NCBI GenBank assembly: GCA_016794035.1
Contig: JAEUHS010000111.1
Coordinates: 1 to 32,920 of the forward strand
Direction: 5' to 3'
Source of the DNA: Planctomycetota bacterium
GTDB lineage: Bacteria; Planctomycetota; UBA1135; UBA2386
DNA: 32,920 nt
Each line of letters begins with the position of its first letter. The first letter of the stretch is position 1. This document shows, one piece after another, positions 16,536 to 25,799 of the stretch. Made by a program: the position numbers and the translations under genes. The notes under the pieces are model-generated. The model saw only the letters and a list, made by a program, of their open reading frames with translations. It did no database searches and was not told where the DNA came from.

Positions 16536-17089
16536 TGACCGTGCCGTGACATGCGGCCGGGCATTGCGTCTCGAATCCGGACACCGATGTCCGTTCGCCG
16601 TTACGCAAACCTCTCTTCGTCATGGCTCGGCGATCTGCATGAGCCCCCTCGTCACCCTGAACTGCCGCCGCCAGCGGCCATGCGGAACGCGCATGCGACT
16701 TGCAAAACGTGCATGCCACGCGGTTGCCAGGTGGCCGGACCACGAGTCTCCCGAGGCACATTCGCCCGGGCTCCGGGCGCGCTCGTCCGGAACTGATGGC
16801 CTGAGTGTGCACTCTGCGGCAGGTCAGCGACCCAGCACCAGACGCCAAGGCGACCCGGGGTGCGCACTCGATCCGCCCGGGCGCCCCACAACGCTGTCGC
16901 CCGGCACGCCGAGCTCAGCGAGCAGGTTCTTCGAGCGACACCTCGGCACGACTTGGGTGCAGGATCCAGCGATGAGCTGCATGGTCGAAACCACGTCGCC
17001 CGGCTGGAAATCTGCGAGGAATCTCACCCCTCCGATCCACGTCAGGGCACGCATCCTGAGCGCGCACACTCAAGACATCAGTTCTGTCG
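16536..17089. other. Gene-free stretch between the ECF sigma gene and the cytochrome operon, with candidate operator-like symmetry
   Basis: I find no convincing gene here: the short open frames on both strands lack domain-like composition. The stretch has a single TA dinucleotide (16602-16603) in 554 bp, so the TANNNT element seen elsewhere is absent on the minus strand. Symmetric sequences are an inverted repeat CGGACA-CCGA-TGTCCG at 16578-16593 (43 nt upstream of the TTG), two GCATGC palindromes exactly 20 bp apart at 16691-16696 and 16711-16716, and a 7-bp GC hairpin at 16763-16779. It is the likely control region of the downstream operon, but no promoter could be identified. Confidence 0.5.
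16578..16593. promoter_or_regulatory. Inverted repeat upstream of the cytochrome operon (possible operator or leader hairpin)
   Basis: Perfect 6-bp arms CGGACA and TGTCCG are separated by CCGA and end 42 nt before the TTG start. This could bind a dimeric regulator or fold in the mRNA leader. Chance occurrence in GC-rich DNA cannot be excluded. Confidence 0.3.
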
Positions 17090-17731
17090 TCACCCGCCCA
17101 TCGTCTTGCCGAAGCCGCGCACGCGCAGCTTCACCAGCAGCTTCGCCTGCGCGTCGAGACACGCCTGGCGCGCGGTCTCGTCGGACGCGTAGCCGAGGGC
17201 CTCGCGGATCTGCGGGAACGTCGCGTCCTCGAGCAGGCGCAGTTCGAGCAGGCGCCGCTGGCGTTCGGGCAGTTCGCCAAGCGCGTCGCGCACCAGCCCG
17301 GCGCGTTCGCCGAGCGAGGCGGCCAGCGTGGGCGTCGCTTCGCGGCGGTCGGCGGCGACCGCGGCCAGACCGGCGGTCGGTTCGCCGACCTGGCGTCGGC
17401 CGTCGCGCCGCGCCGCCTCGTGGAAGCGCACCGCGTCGAGCAGCCGGTGCCGCACCAGCGTGCCGAGGTAGGCGCAGAACGGTCCGGGACCGGCGAACTG
17501 GGTGTCGGCGAGCTCCGTCACCACCGCGGCCAGCACCTCGTGCACCACGTCCTGGGTGCTGAACAGCGGCAGGATCCAGCGGTGCCGCTGGCGGAAGTCC
17601 TGCTGCAGCTCGCGATGCACCAGCGCACGCACCTCCGGCAGGCAGATGGTGACGATCTGCTCCTGGGCATCTCGGTCCCCCGCCGCGGCGGCGACGATGC
17701 GCGGCTGCAGGTCCGGCCAGTCGATCCTCAT
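17090..17731 (-). CDS. ECF-type RNA polymerase sigma factor
   Basis: The 213-residue protein directs RNA polymerase to a specific promoter set. Region 2 covers about residues 10-108, with STQDVVHEVLAAVV followed by FCAYLGTLVRHRLLDAVRF, the core-binding and -10 recognition helices in the form common in planctomycetal ECF factors. A charged linker (108-140) leads to region 4 (about 145-203), a helix-turn-helix beginning LPERQRRLLELRLLEDATFPQI. No anti-sigma factor is adjacent; instead a secreted protein gene lies 10 bp upstream on the same strand and a Ser/Thr kinase beyond it. Kinase-linked ECF control is described in planctomycetes, so phosphorylation is possible here. The cytochrome operon starts 555 bp downstream in the same direction and is a candidate target. 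The ATG at 17731 gives a normal-length N-terminus. Confidence 0.88.
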   Translation of the reverse strand: MRIDWPDLQPRIVAAAAGDRDAQEQIVTICLPEVRALVHRELQQDFRQRHRWILPLFSTQDVVHEVLAAVVTELADTQFAGPGPFCAYLGTLVRHRLLDAVRFHEAARRDGRRQVGEPTAGLAAVAADRREATPTLAASLGERAGLVRDALGELPERQRRLLELRLLEDATFPQIREALGYASDETARQACLDAQAKLLVKLRVRGFGKTMGG

Positions 17732-17741
17732 CGTGCCGTCC

Positions 17742-19202
17742 TCACAGGAACACCTGCATCGGCCACGCCTCTGCGATCTCGGCGAGCGTCACGTCGACCG
17801 CGGCCCAGCGGAACGTGATGTCGAAGCCGGTCAGCGCCAGCACCGGCGGGATCACCAGTTCCTGGTGCCGCGGATCGCCGGGCACGGCGGCCAGCGGATC
17901 GCGCAGCTGCACCGGGCCGGCGAGGTGCAGCGTCAGGTCGGCGCCGAAGGTGACGAACAGCACCGCGTAGCCGGGGCCCTGGCCGGAGAGCGGCGGCCAA
18001 CCGATCAGCCAGGCATCGTAGATCGTCTGCGCCCCCTGGTGGCGACGGAACGCGGAGCCGTGCACGCTCGGCACGCCGAGCAGCCCCTGCCGCGGCGAAC
18101 CGCACGACGAGCCGAAGTCGTCACCCTGCGGCGGCGGCGAGCCGACCGACCGGATCTGCGGGTCGAGCGTGCAGATCGCGTCGACGTCGTCGTTCTGCGC
18201 CTTGCCGACGTGGTCGCTGACCTTGTCGACGCCGTCGGGCATCTTCGCGTCGAGATTGCCCGGCGCATCGGTGCTGACGTCGTGGAACAGGAACTGGTCG
18301 CGCGCGGTGCCGACCACCGAGAACAGCAGCTTCTCGCGCACTTCGTCGTAGGCGAGCCCGTCGATGTCCTCGTCGCGGGCGAGGCCGAGCACGCCGTAGG
18401 GCACGAACACATGCGGCGTGGACCAGGCGCTGAACTGCGACGACTTCAGCACCCGCAGGATCGAAGCGCCGCTCGACAGCGTCGGATTGCCCCCGAACAG
18501 CCACCACGCCGCCGGCACCAGGTGGCGCGTCGCGTGCGAGACCGTGAAGTAGATCGCCTGCGGCGCCTGGATCAGCACCTGGAAGCCGGGCTCGAGCTGC
18601 GACAGGCCCTGCTGGTCGAGACCGAGCAGCAGCGGCACGTCGATGGCGTCGACCTCGAGCACGCCGGCGCCGGCCAGACCGAGCTCCTGCCGCGAATGCG
18701 AGCGCTCGGTGCGTTGGATCAGCTGCGCCGGCACGGCGCTGCCGGGCAGCACCCAGCTGAACAGCGTCGCGCCGACGTCGCCCTCGGCGACCTGCTGCGC
18801 GATGCGCGAGCCCGGCGCCCCGACGGCGCCGTTGCGCAGCGAGAACGACAGCACGCCCCAGGAACTCGGCGGCACGGCCATCACGCCGTTGCCGTCGAAC
18901 AGCACGTCGTCGCGACCCGTGCTGATGTCGTCGACGCCGATGCCAGCCGGTGCGCCGAGGGCGGCGAAGATCTGCCGCAGGTCCGGTGCACTCGGTGCCG
19001 CCGGCAGCGGCACGGTCGGCTGCAGCGAGAAGCCGTTGCGGTGCACACGCGTCTCGGCGTCGCCGCCGGGCGCGAGGCCGCCGTCGACCAGCACGGCGAC
19101 CGGGGCACCGGCCAGGACTCCGCGCGTCGGCACCTGGGCCGGCAGGGACACGAGGCCGGCGACGACGGCGGCAAGCACCGCGATGGGGCGGGGTCGAAGC
19201 AT
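17742..19202 (-). CDS. Secreted protein of unknown function
   Basis: The 486-residue product begins with a signal peptide (hydrophobic residues 7-20, cleavage near LPAQV). I recognise no family. The mature part is beta-rich and contains recurring Asp-centred segments of similar shape (GIGVDDIS, DEDIDGLAYDE, NDDVDAI), each followed by a strand such as VLSFSL or LLFSVV. This would suit a propeller-like or calcium-binding repeat fold, but that is only a resemblance. Four cysteines are near the C-terminal third or in the IC-DP and SSCGSP segments, possibly as disulfides. It ends 10 bp before the ECF sigma gene on the same strand and follows the kinase gene by 66 bp, so co-expression with a regulatory module is likely. 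It could be an envelope sensor or simply a target carried in the operon. The start is ATG at 19202, with TACGCT 18 nt upstream. Confidence 0.8.
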   Translation of the reverse strand: MLRPRPIAVLAAVVAGLVSLPAQVPTRGVLAGAPVAVLVDGGLAPGGDAETRVHRNGFSLQPTVPLPAAPSAPDLRQIFAALGAPAGIGVDDISTGRDDVLFDGNGVMAVPPSSWGVLSFSLRNGAVGAPGSRIAQQVAEGDVGATLFSWVLPGSAVPAQLIQRTERSHSRQELGLAGAGVLEVDAIDVPLLLGLDQQGLSQLEPGFQVLIQAPQAIYFTVSHATRHLVPAAWWLFGGNPTLSSGASILRVLKSSQFSAWSTPHVFVPYGVLGLARDEDIDGLAYDEVREKLLFSVVGTARDQFLFHDVSTDAPGNLDAKMPDGVDKVSDHVGKAQNDDVDAICTLDPQIRSVGSPPPQGDDFGSSCGSPRQGLLGVPSVHGSAFRRHQGAQTIYDAWLIGWPPLSGQGPGYAVLFVTFGADLTLHLAGPVQLRDPLAAVPGDPRHQELVIPPVLALTGFDITFRWAAVDVTLAEIAEAWPMQVFL

Positions 19203-19220
19203 GGGCGTTCTCCGGCTGTC

Positions 19221-19226
19221 AGCGTA
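19221..19226 (-). promoter_or_regulatory. Candidate -10 hexamer (TACGCT) for the secreted-protein/sigma unit
   Basis: TACGCT, preceded by GC as in the other copies, ends 18 nt before the ATG at 19202. A purine stretch GGAGAA lies between it and the start, so this unit may have a short conventional leader with a ribosome-binding site. Confidence 0.4.
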
Positions 19227-19268
19227 GCGGAGCCGCGCGACCCAGGGTGCATTCCGCCGGATCCGGGA

Positions 19269-21812
19269 TCAGCGGTACGGTTGCAGCACCGTCTCGATCT
19301 CGGTCTCGAGCCGCACCCGCAACGCCGCGTCGCCGGCGGCGCGTTCGACGGCGAGCCGCCGCAGCACCGCGGCGACCCAGGCGGTCTGGGCGCCGTCGAG
19401 ACCCGACTTCGGCAGCAGGAACGCGAGGTTCGCCAGCTGGTAGGGGTCGTCGGGCTCGTCCAGCAGCGCCTCGGCGAACGGGATCACCGCCGCCGACGGG
19501 CGGTCGCCGACCAGCGCCGCCGCGATCGCGCGCCGCTGCCGGGCCGCCGGCGTGTCGCGCACCGCGAGCACCTCGTCGTAGCTGGCGACGGCGCGTGCCG
19601 CGGCGGCCGTCGACCGTGCCGGCTCGCTCTCGACCAGCGCCATCGCCTCCGCCAGCGCGATGCTGCCGATCAGGTCCGGCTGCATCCAGCTCTCGCCGCG
19701 GTGGCCCGTCTTCGGCAGCGCCTCGGCGATCGCGTAGGCGGTCGCGAAGTCGCCGCGGGTGCGCGCCACCTGCGCCAGCGTGTGCCGCGTGTTCCAGGCG
19801 AACGAACGCAGCCGCAGCGCGTGCCGCAGATGGCGTTCGCTGTCGTCGAGCCGGCCGAGCCGCAGGTAGGCGATGCCGAGGTTCTGATGCGGTCCGTGGC
19901 GCTCCGGCCGCAGCGCCAGCGAACGCTCGAACGGCTCGATCGCCTCGGCGTAGCGCTGCTGCTGCAGCAACGCGACGCCGCGCATCGCCAGCGTGCGCGC
20001 GGTCGGCCGACCGTAGATCGCCTCCAGCGCCACCGTCTCGTCGTAGAGCCGCTGCTGCAGCTCGGCATCGCGGCCCGCGAGTTCGGCCATCGACAGCAGC
20101 CGCAGGTCACGCGCCGGCAGGTAGGTCTCGGCCGCACGCGCCAGCAGGTCGTCGGCGCGGCGTGCGAAGCCCCGGACGTGCCGGGCCCGCAGCTCGTGGA
20201 AGCCGGCGACGTAGCAGTCCTCCGCGGTGCGCGGCGGCGGCAGGCCGCCCGTGTCGACGGCCATCGCGCCCGGCTGCGCCGGATCCAGCCGCAGGTAGCG
20301 ACCGGCCAGCGCCGGCAGATAGTCGCTGCCGCCACCCGCGGCCAGCCGCTGCAGGTCCGCGGCGGCGCCGTCGCGGTCGCCGAGGTCGAGGTGCAGACAG
20401 GCGCGCCACAGGCGAACGGGCAGGTCGTCGGCGTCGAGCGCGAGGATGCGATCGAGCAGGTCGATGGCCGCGTGGTGTTCGGCCCTCAGCTCGCCGAGCA
20501 CGCGTTCGTCGGGCCAGCCTTCGACGGCGAGCACCGACGGCAGCGTCGCGTACAGTTCCGCCTTCGCGGCGAGCTGCTGCTGGCGGTGCTGGTGGCGCAC
20601 GATCGGCACGGCGATCAGCAGGCTGACGGCGGTGACGGCCGCGGCCAGCACCGCGACCGGGCGCGCCGGCGCGCGCCGCCATTGCCGCAGCTTGCGGCCG
20701 ACCCGCCCGAGCGGCCGCGCCTGCACCGGCTGGTGCGCCAGGAACGCGTCGAGGTCGGCGGCCAGCGCCGCCGCCGTCGGGTAGCGGCGCGCAGGATCGC
20801 GTTCGAGGCAGCGCTCGACGATCGCGCGCAGATCGCGCGGCAGATCCGGCTGCACCGCGGCCAACGGCGCGGGGTCCTGCGTCGGCAGCGCCGCCAGCAC
20901 GGCCGCGGCGTCGCCTTCGTACGGCGGGCGCCGCGCCAGCAGGTGGTAGAGCGTCGCACCGAGGCCGTAGACGTCGAGCGTCGGCTCGGCCGGCCCGCCG
21001 CCGCCGGCGCGCAGCTGCTCGGGCGGCATGTACCACGGCGTGCCCAGCGTCGTCTGGGTCGCGGTCAGCCGCTGGTCGGCGCGGCGCGCGGCGATGCCGA
21101 AGTCGAGCAGCACCGGCCGACCGTCGCGGGTGACGAACACGTTCGACGGCTTCACGTCGCGATGCACGAGGCCACCGGCGTGCGCCGCCGCCAGGCCGCG
21201 GGCGAGGTCGCGCGCCCAGCCGGCGACGCGGCGCGCCCACAGCGGGTCGCCGGTCACGATGCCGGCCGCGGCCAGCGCCTCGGCCGGGTCGCCGTCGGCG
21301 CTGGCCGCCAGCAGCGCCGCCAGCGTGCTGCCGTCGAGCAGCTCCATCACCAGGAAGTGGATGCCCTCCGGCGTCCGGCCGCGGTCGTACACGGCGACGA
21401 CGTTGCCGTGCTGCAACGCGGCCAGCGCCTCGGCCTCGCGCTGGAACCGCTGCTCGGCCAGCGGATCGTGGAACAGGCGCACGTCGAGGATCTTGACCGC
21501 GACGATGCGCCGCAGCTCCTGGTCCTCGGCGCGGTAGACGACCCCCATCGCGCCGCGGCCGAGGCAGGTGTCGAGGCGGTAGCGACCGGCGAGCAGCAGG
21601 CCGGCCAGCGGGTCCCCGCGCAGCGCCGTCGCCTGCAGTTCGGGCAGTTCGGCCGCGAGCCCCAGCACCTCGGCCAGCGGCCGCGCGAGGTGCGGCTGGT
21701 CGCGGCAGATCGCCACCGGATCGACCGGCTCGCCGGCATCGAGCAGTTCGAGCGCCCGCCGGACGTGGCCGATCAGCCGTTCCTGGTCCTGCCTGTCGCG
21801 CGAGAGGGTCAC
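19269..21812 (-). CDS. Membrane-anchored Ser/Thr protein kinase with C-terminal TPR-like repeats
   Basis: The 847-residue protein has a short helical N-terminal region (1-70) and a complete Hanks-type kinase domain (about 78-360): glycine loop GRGAMG at 85-90, VAVKIL with Lys107, HRDVKPSN with Asp219, DFG at 237-239, and GTPWYMPPEQ closing the activation segment. One membrane helix at about 383-404 follows a basic stretch. The remaining 440 residues are Ala/Leu-rich helical repeats of TPR type, for example ALLQQQRYAEAIEPFERSLALRPE and the following HQNLGIAYLRLGRLDDSERHLRHAL. Kinase inside and TPRs outside the cytoplasmic membrane is the expected topology. All catalytic residues are present, so it should be active. 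GTG at 21812 is chosen because upstream codons run into the divergent promoter region and look non-coding; TATCCT lies 11 nt before it. Substrates are unknown; the ECF sigma and secreted protein downstream are candidates. Confidence 0.93.
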   Translation of the reverse strand: MTLSRDRQDQERLIGHVRRALELLDAGEPVDPVAICRDQPHLARPLAEVLGLAAELPELQATALRGDPLAGLLLAGRYRLDTCLGRGAMGVVYRAEDQELRRIVAVKILDVRLFHDPLAEQRFQREAEALAALQHGNVVAVYDRGRTPEGIHFLVMELLDGSTLAALLAASADGDPAEALAAAGIVTGDPLWARRVAGWARDLARGLAAAHAGGLVHRDVKPSNVFVTRDGRPVLLDFGIAARRADQRLTATQTTLGTPWYMPPEQLRAGGGGPAEPTLDVYGLGATLYHLLARRPPYEGDAAAVLAALPTQDPAPLAAVQPDLPRDLRAIVERCLERDPARRYPTAAALAADLDAFLAHQPVQARPLGRVGRKLRQWRRAPARPVAVLAAAVTAVSLLIAVPIVRHQHRQQQLAAKAELYATLPSVLAVEGWPDERVLGELRAEHHAAIDLLDRILALDADDLPVRLWRACLHLDLGDRDGAAADLQRLAAGGGSDYLPALAGRYLRLDPAQPGAMAVDTGGLPPPRTAEDCYVAGFHELRARHVRGFARRADDLLARAAETYLPARDLRLLSMAELAGRDAELQQRLYDETVALEAIYGRPTARTLAMRGVALLQQQRYAEAIEPFERSLALRPERHGPHQNLGIAYLRLGRLDDSERHLRHALRLRSFAWNTRHTLAQVARTRGDFATAYAIAEALPKTGHRGESWMQPDLIGSIALAEAMALVESEPARSTAAAARAVASYDEVLAVRDTPAARQRRAIAAALVGDRPSAAVIPFAEALLDEPDDPYQLANLAFLLPKSGLDGAQTAWVAAVLRRLAVERAAGDAALRVRLETEIETVLQPYR

Positions 21813-21823
21813 GGCGAGCGCCG

Positions 21824-21829
21824 AGGATA
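21824..21829 (-). promoter_or_regulatory. Candidate -10 hexamer (TATCCT) for the kinase gene
   Basis: GC-TATCCT-CG on the minus strand ends 11 nt before the GTG start of the kinase, matching the flanks of the other hexamers. It supports the GTG start over the longer open frame. Confidence 0.4.
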
Positions 21830-21949
21830 GCCCGGTTCGGCGGCCGTGCCTCGCCCCGGATGCCGCCGCGGTGCAGATGTGGGCAACAACACACACGGGC
21901 CGACGGCGGGACGAATCCAGGCGCTCGTTTTCTTTCGCCGCGGTGACGC

Positions 21950-21955
21950 TAGAGT
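21950..21955 (+). promoter_or_regulatory. Candidate -10 hexamer (TAGAGT) for the lipoprotein-kdsB-pyrG operon
   Basis: GC-TAGAGT-CG ends 11 nt before the ATG at 21967. A relatively T-rich patch (CGTTTTCTTTC) lies about 20 nt upstream and might take the place of a -35 element. The 154-bp divergent gap shared with the kinase gene holds both promoters. Confidence 0.4.
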
Positions 21956-21966
21956 CGGCGCACTGG

Positions 21967-22523
21967 ATGGTCGCCATCGCGCTCACCAGGTCCGCCGTGC
22001 TGCTCGCCGCGAGTTTCTTCGCCGGCTGCGCGAGCGACCCCGGCCTGCCGCGTGCTGTCACGATCGAAGACGGTCGGCCGGTGCGTGTGCAGCTGCAACG
22101 GCTGCGGGAGCGACAGACCTTCCTGCTGCAGAACGCGTCGAGCGCCGACACGGCCGCCTTCTACCGCGATGCGTCGCCGCTCGCCAAGGTCGTGCCCGAC
22201 CGCCAGCTGCAGGCGCTGCTCGACGTGCTGGCGGCGAAGGGCATGTTCGCGGCGGCCACCGACGCGGTGCCGCCCGACGCGCGCGACGTGCTGGTCGTCG
22301 ACGCCACGGACCACCGCTGGACCTGGGCCCGGCGCCGCAGCGCCACGCCGGCGGAGATCGCGGCGTTCCAGGAGGCGCTCGCCTACTTCCTCGAGGTCTA
22401 CAACAGCAGCACCGCCTACCACCCGAGCGATCGGGTCCCGGACCTCGAGGCCGAGCGCGACCGCGTGCGGCAGCAGGCCGAGGCCGCGCGCCTGCGACTC
22501 GAACGCCTGCAGGGAGAGCAGCC

Positions 22524-22527
<4 letters not shown>
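21967..22527 (+). CDS. Small lipoprotein-like protein of unknown function
   Basis: The 186-residue product starts with a signal whose end, ASFFAGC, resembles a lipobox with Phe at -3, giving a mature N-terminal cysteine near residue 21. A mixed alpha/beta body follows (about 30-150), with RETFLLQN-like and FYRDASPLAKVVPDRQLQ segments I cannot assign. The C-terminus (about 150-186) is a charged helix, probably a coiled coil (LEAERDRVRQQAEAARLRLERL). ATG at 21967 is chosen over the longer frame because it begins the signal peptide and follows a TAGAGT hexamer. Its TGA overlaps the GTG of kdsB, so it is co-translated with an LPS-precursor enzyme. An envelope role is therefore likely, but the function is unknown. 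Confidence 0.75.
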
Positions 22528-24895
<2,368 letters not shown>

Positions 24896-24936
24896 CTGGG
24901 CCGCATCCCGCGGCGCACCACCGGCGAAACCCGGGC

Positions 24937-25338
24937 ATGCGAGACGAGCGAGGTCCCCGCTGGGCACGCCCCGTGCTGCTGGCGGCGGCCGTCTACAACC
25001 TGGTGTTCGGCGCCTTGGCGGTGCTGCTGCCGGTCGCCTGGTTCGAGGTGGCCGACCTGCCGCCGCCCAACCTGCCGTCGCTGTGGCAGTGCATCGGCAT
25101 GATCGTCGGCGTCTACGGCGTCGGCTACGCCTGCGCCGCACGGGCGCCGCTGCGACACTGGCCGATCGTGCTGGTCGGTCTGCTCGGCAAGGTGTTCGGC
25201 CCGATCGGCTTCGTTGGCGCGGCCGTGGCCGGCGAACTGCCGTGGCGCGCGGGCTGGCTGCTCGTCACCAACGACCTGATCTGGTGGCTGCCGTTCGGCG
25301 TGTTGCTGCACGCGGCCTGGATCCACCACCGCCGCTGA
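24937..25338 (+). CDS. Small four-helix membrane protein, function unknown
   Basis: The 133-residue protein has four hydrophobic segments at about residues 12-33, 46-63, 71-94 and 101-128, with short polar loops and a His/Arg C-terminus (HHRR). No catalytic motif is visible. Charged residues at the ends suggest cytoplasmic termini. The ATG at 24937 lies 41 bp after pyrG and the gene ends 2 bp before the next membrane protein, so the two small proteins are probably co-expressed and may act together. I do not recognise a named family. Confidence 0.75.
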   Translation: MRDERGPRWARPVLLAAAVYNLVFGALAVLLPVAWFEVADLPPPNLPSLWQCIGMIVGVYGVGYACAARAPLRHWPIVLVGLLGKVFGPIGFVGAAVAGELPWRAGWLLVTNDLIWWLPFGVLLHAAWIHHRR

Positions 25339-25340
25339 CC

Positions 25341-25769
25341 ATGGACTGGCCGCTGCTGTGCGTGCTGCACGCCGTGCCGACCCTGTGCATGACCGGTTTG
25401 ATCTGGTTCGTGCAGGTCGTGCACTACCCGCTGTTCGCCGCCGTCGGCGGAGCGCAGTTCGTCGCCTACGAACGCGAACACTGCCGCCGCACCGGCCGCG
25501 TCGTGATGCCGCTGATGCTGGCGGAACTGGGTCTGGCCGGGTGGCTGTGGTGGGCGGCGCCGGCCACGGCGTCGACGGCCACGACGCTGGGAGTCGGGCT
25601 GCTGGCGGTCGTCTGGGTCTCGACGTTCCGGTTCCAGGTGCCCTGCCACCAGCAGCTGTCGCGGCGGCCCGACGCCGACACGATGCAGCGGCTGGTCGTG
25701 AGCAACTGGCTGCGCACCGCGGCCTGGACCGGCCGCGCCGGCATCGCGGTCTGGCTGCTGCTGGCCTGA
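25341..25769 (+). CDS. Small four-helix membrane protein, possibly DUF1772-like
   Basis: The 142-residue protein has four membrane segments (about 5-28, 52-70, 76-94 and 122-141). The first helix ends in VQVVHYPLF, and a conserved-looking YEREHCRRTG loop plus a VMPLMLAE second helix follow. This arrangement (His-Tyr-Pro, then Tyr/His/Arg in the loop) recalls DUF1772/anthrone-oxygenase-like small membrane proteins, a tentative link by eye. A third cytoplasmic loop has CHQQLSRRPD. The gene starts 2 bp after the preceding membrane protein gene. Function is not known. Confidence 0.75.
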   Translation: MDWPLLCVLHAVPTLCMTGLIWFVQVVHYPLFAAVGGAQFVAYEREHCRRTGRVVMPLMLAELGLAGWLWWAAPATASTATTLGVGLLAVVWVSTFRFQVPCHQQLSRRPDADTMQRLVVSNWLRTAAWTGRAGIAVWLLLA

Positions 25770-25787
25770 TCCCCGCACGATCCCCGC

Positions 25788-25793
25788 TATGCT
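25788..25793 (+). promoter_or_regulatory. Candidate -10 hexamer (TATGCT) for the secreted regulatory-like-domain protein
   Basis: GC-TATGCT-CG ends only 6 nt before the ATG at 25800, the same octamer form as before the PhnD-like gene. At this distance transcription would start at or next to the ATG, giving a leaderless mRNA. Confidence 0.45.
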
Positions 25794-25799
25794 CGCGGC

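Noticed and set aside
14286..16538. A 750-codon plus-strand open frame opposite the cytochrome b fusion
   Set aside because: Its composition is repetitive and Gln/Arg/Ala-rich, and the complementary frame has clear ferredoxin, FAD and haem motifs.
16551..16796. An 81-codon plus-strand open frame with a CKTC segment in the same gap
   Set aside because: There is one CxxC in a short, Arg/Pro-rich frame with no family resemblance.
16824..17069. An 81-codon minus-strand open frame in the gap before the cytochrome operon
   Set aside because: It shows no recognisable domain, no start signal and no coding-like third-position bias; probably non-coding, although a decayed gene fragment cannot be excluded.
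17502..21830. A 1442-codon plus-strand open frame opposite the sigma, secreted-protein and kinase genes
   Set aside because: It crosses several real genes on the other strand, is rich in Arg/Gln/Ala/His and shows no motif; an artefact of codon bias.
21813..22151. N-terminal extension of the kinase frame by up to 113 residues
   Set aside because: The extension runs across the divergent promoter region and the opposite-strand lipoprotein gene, and reads as low-complexity sequence; GTG at 21812 with its TATCCT hexamer is better.
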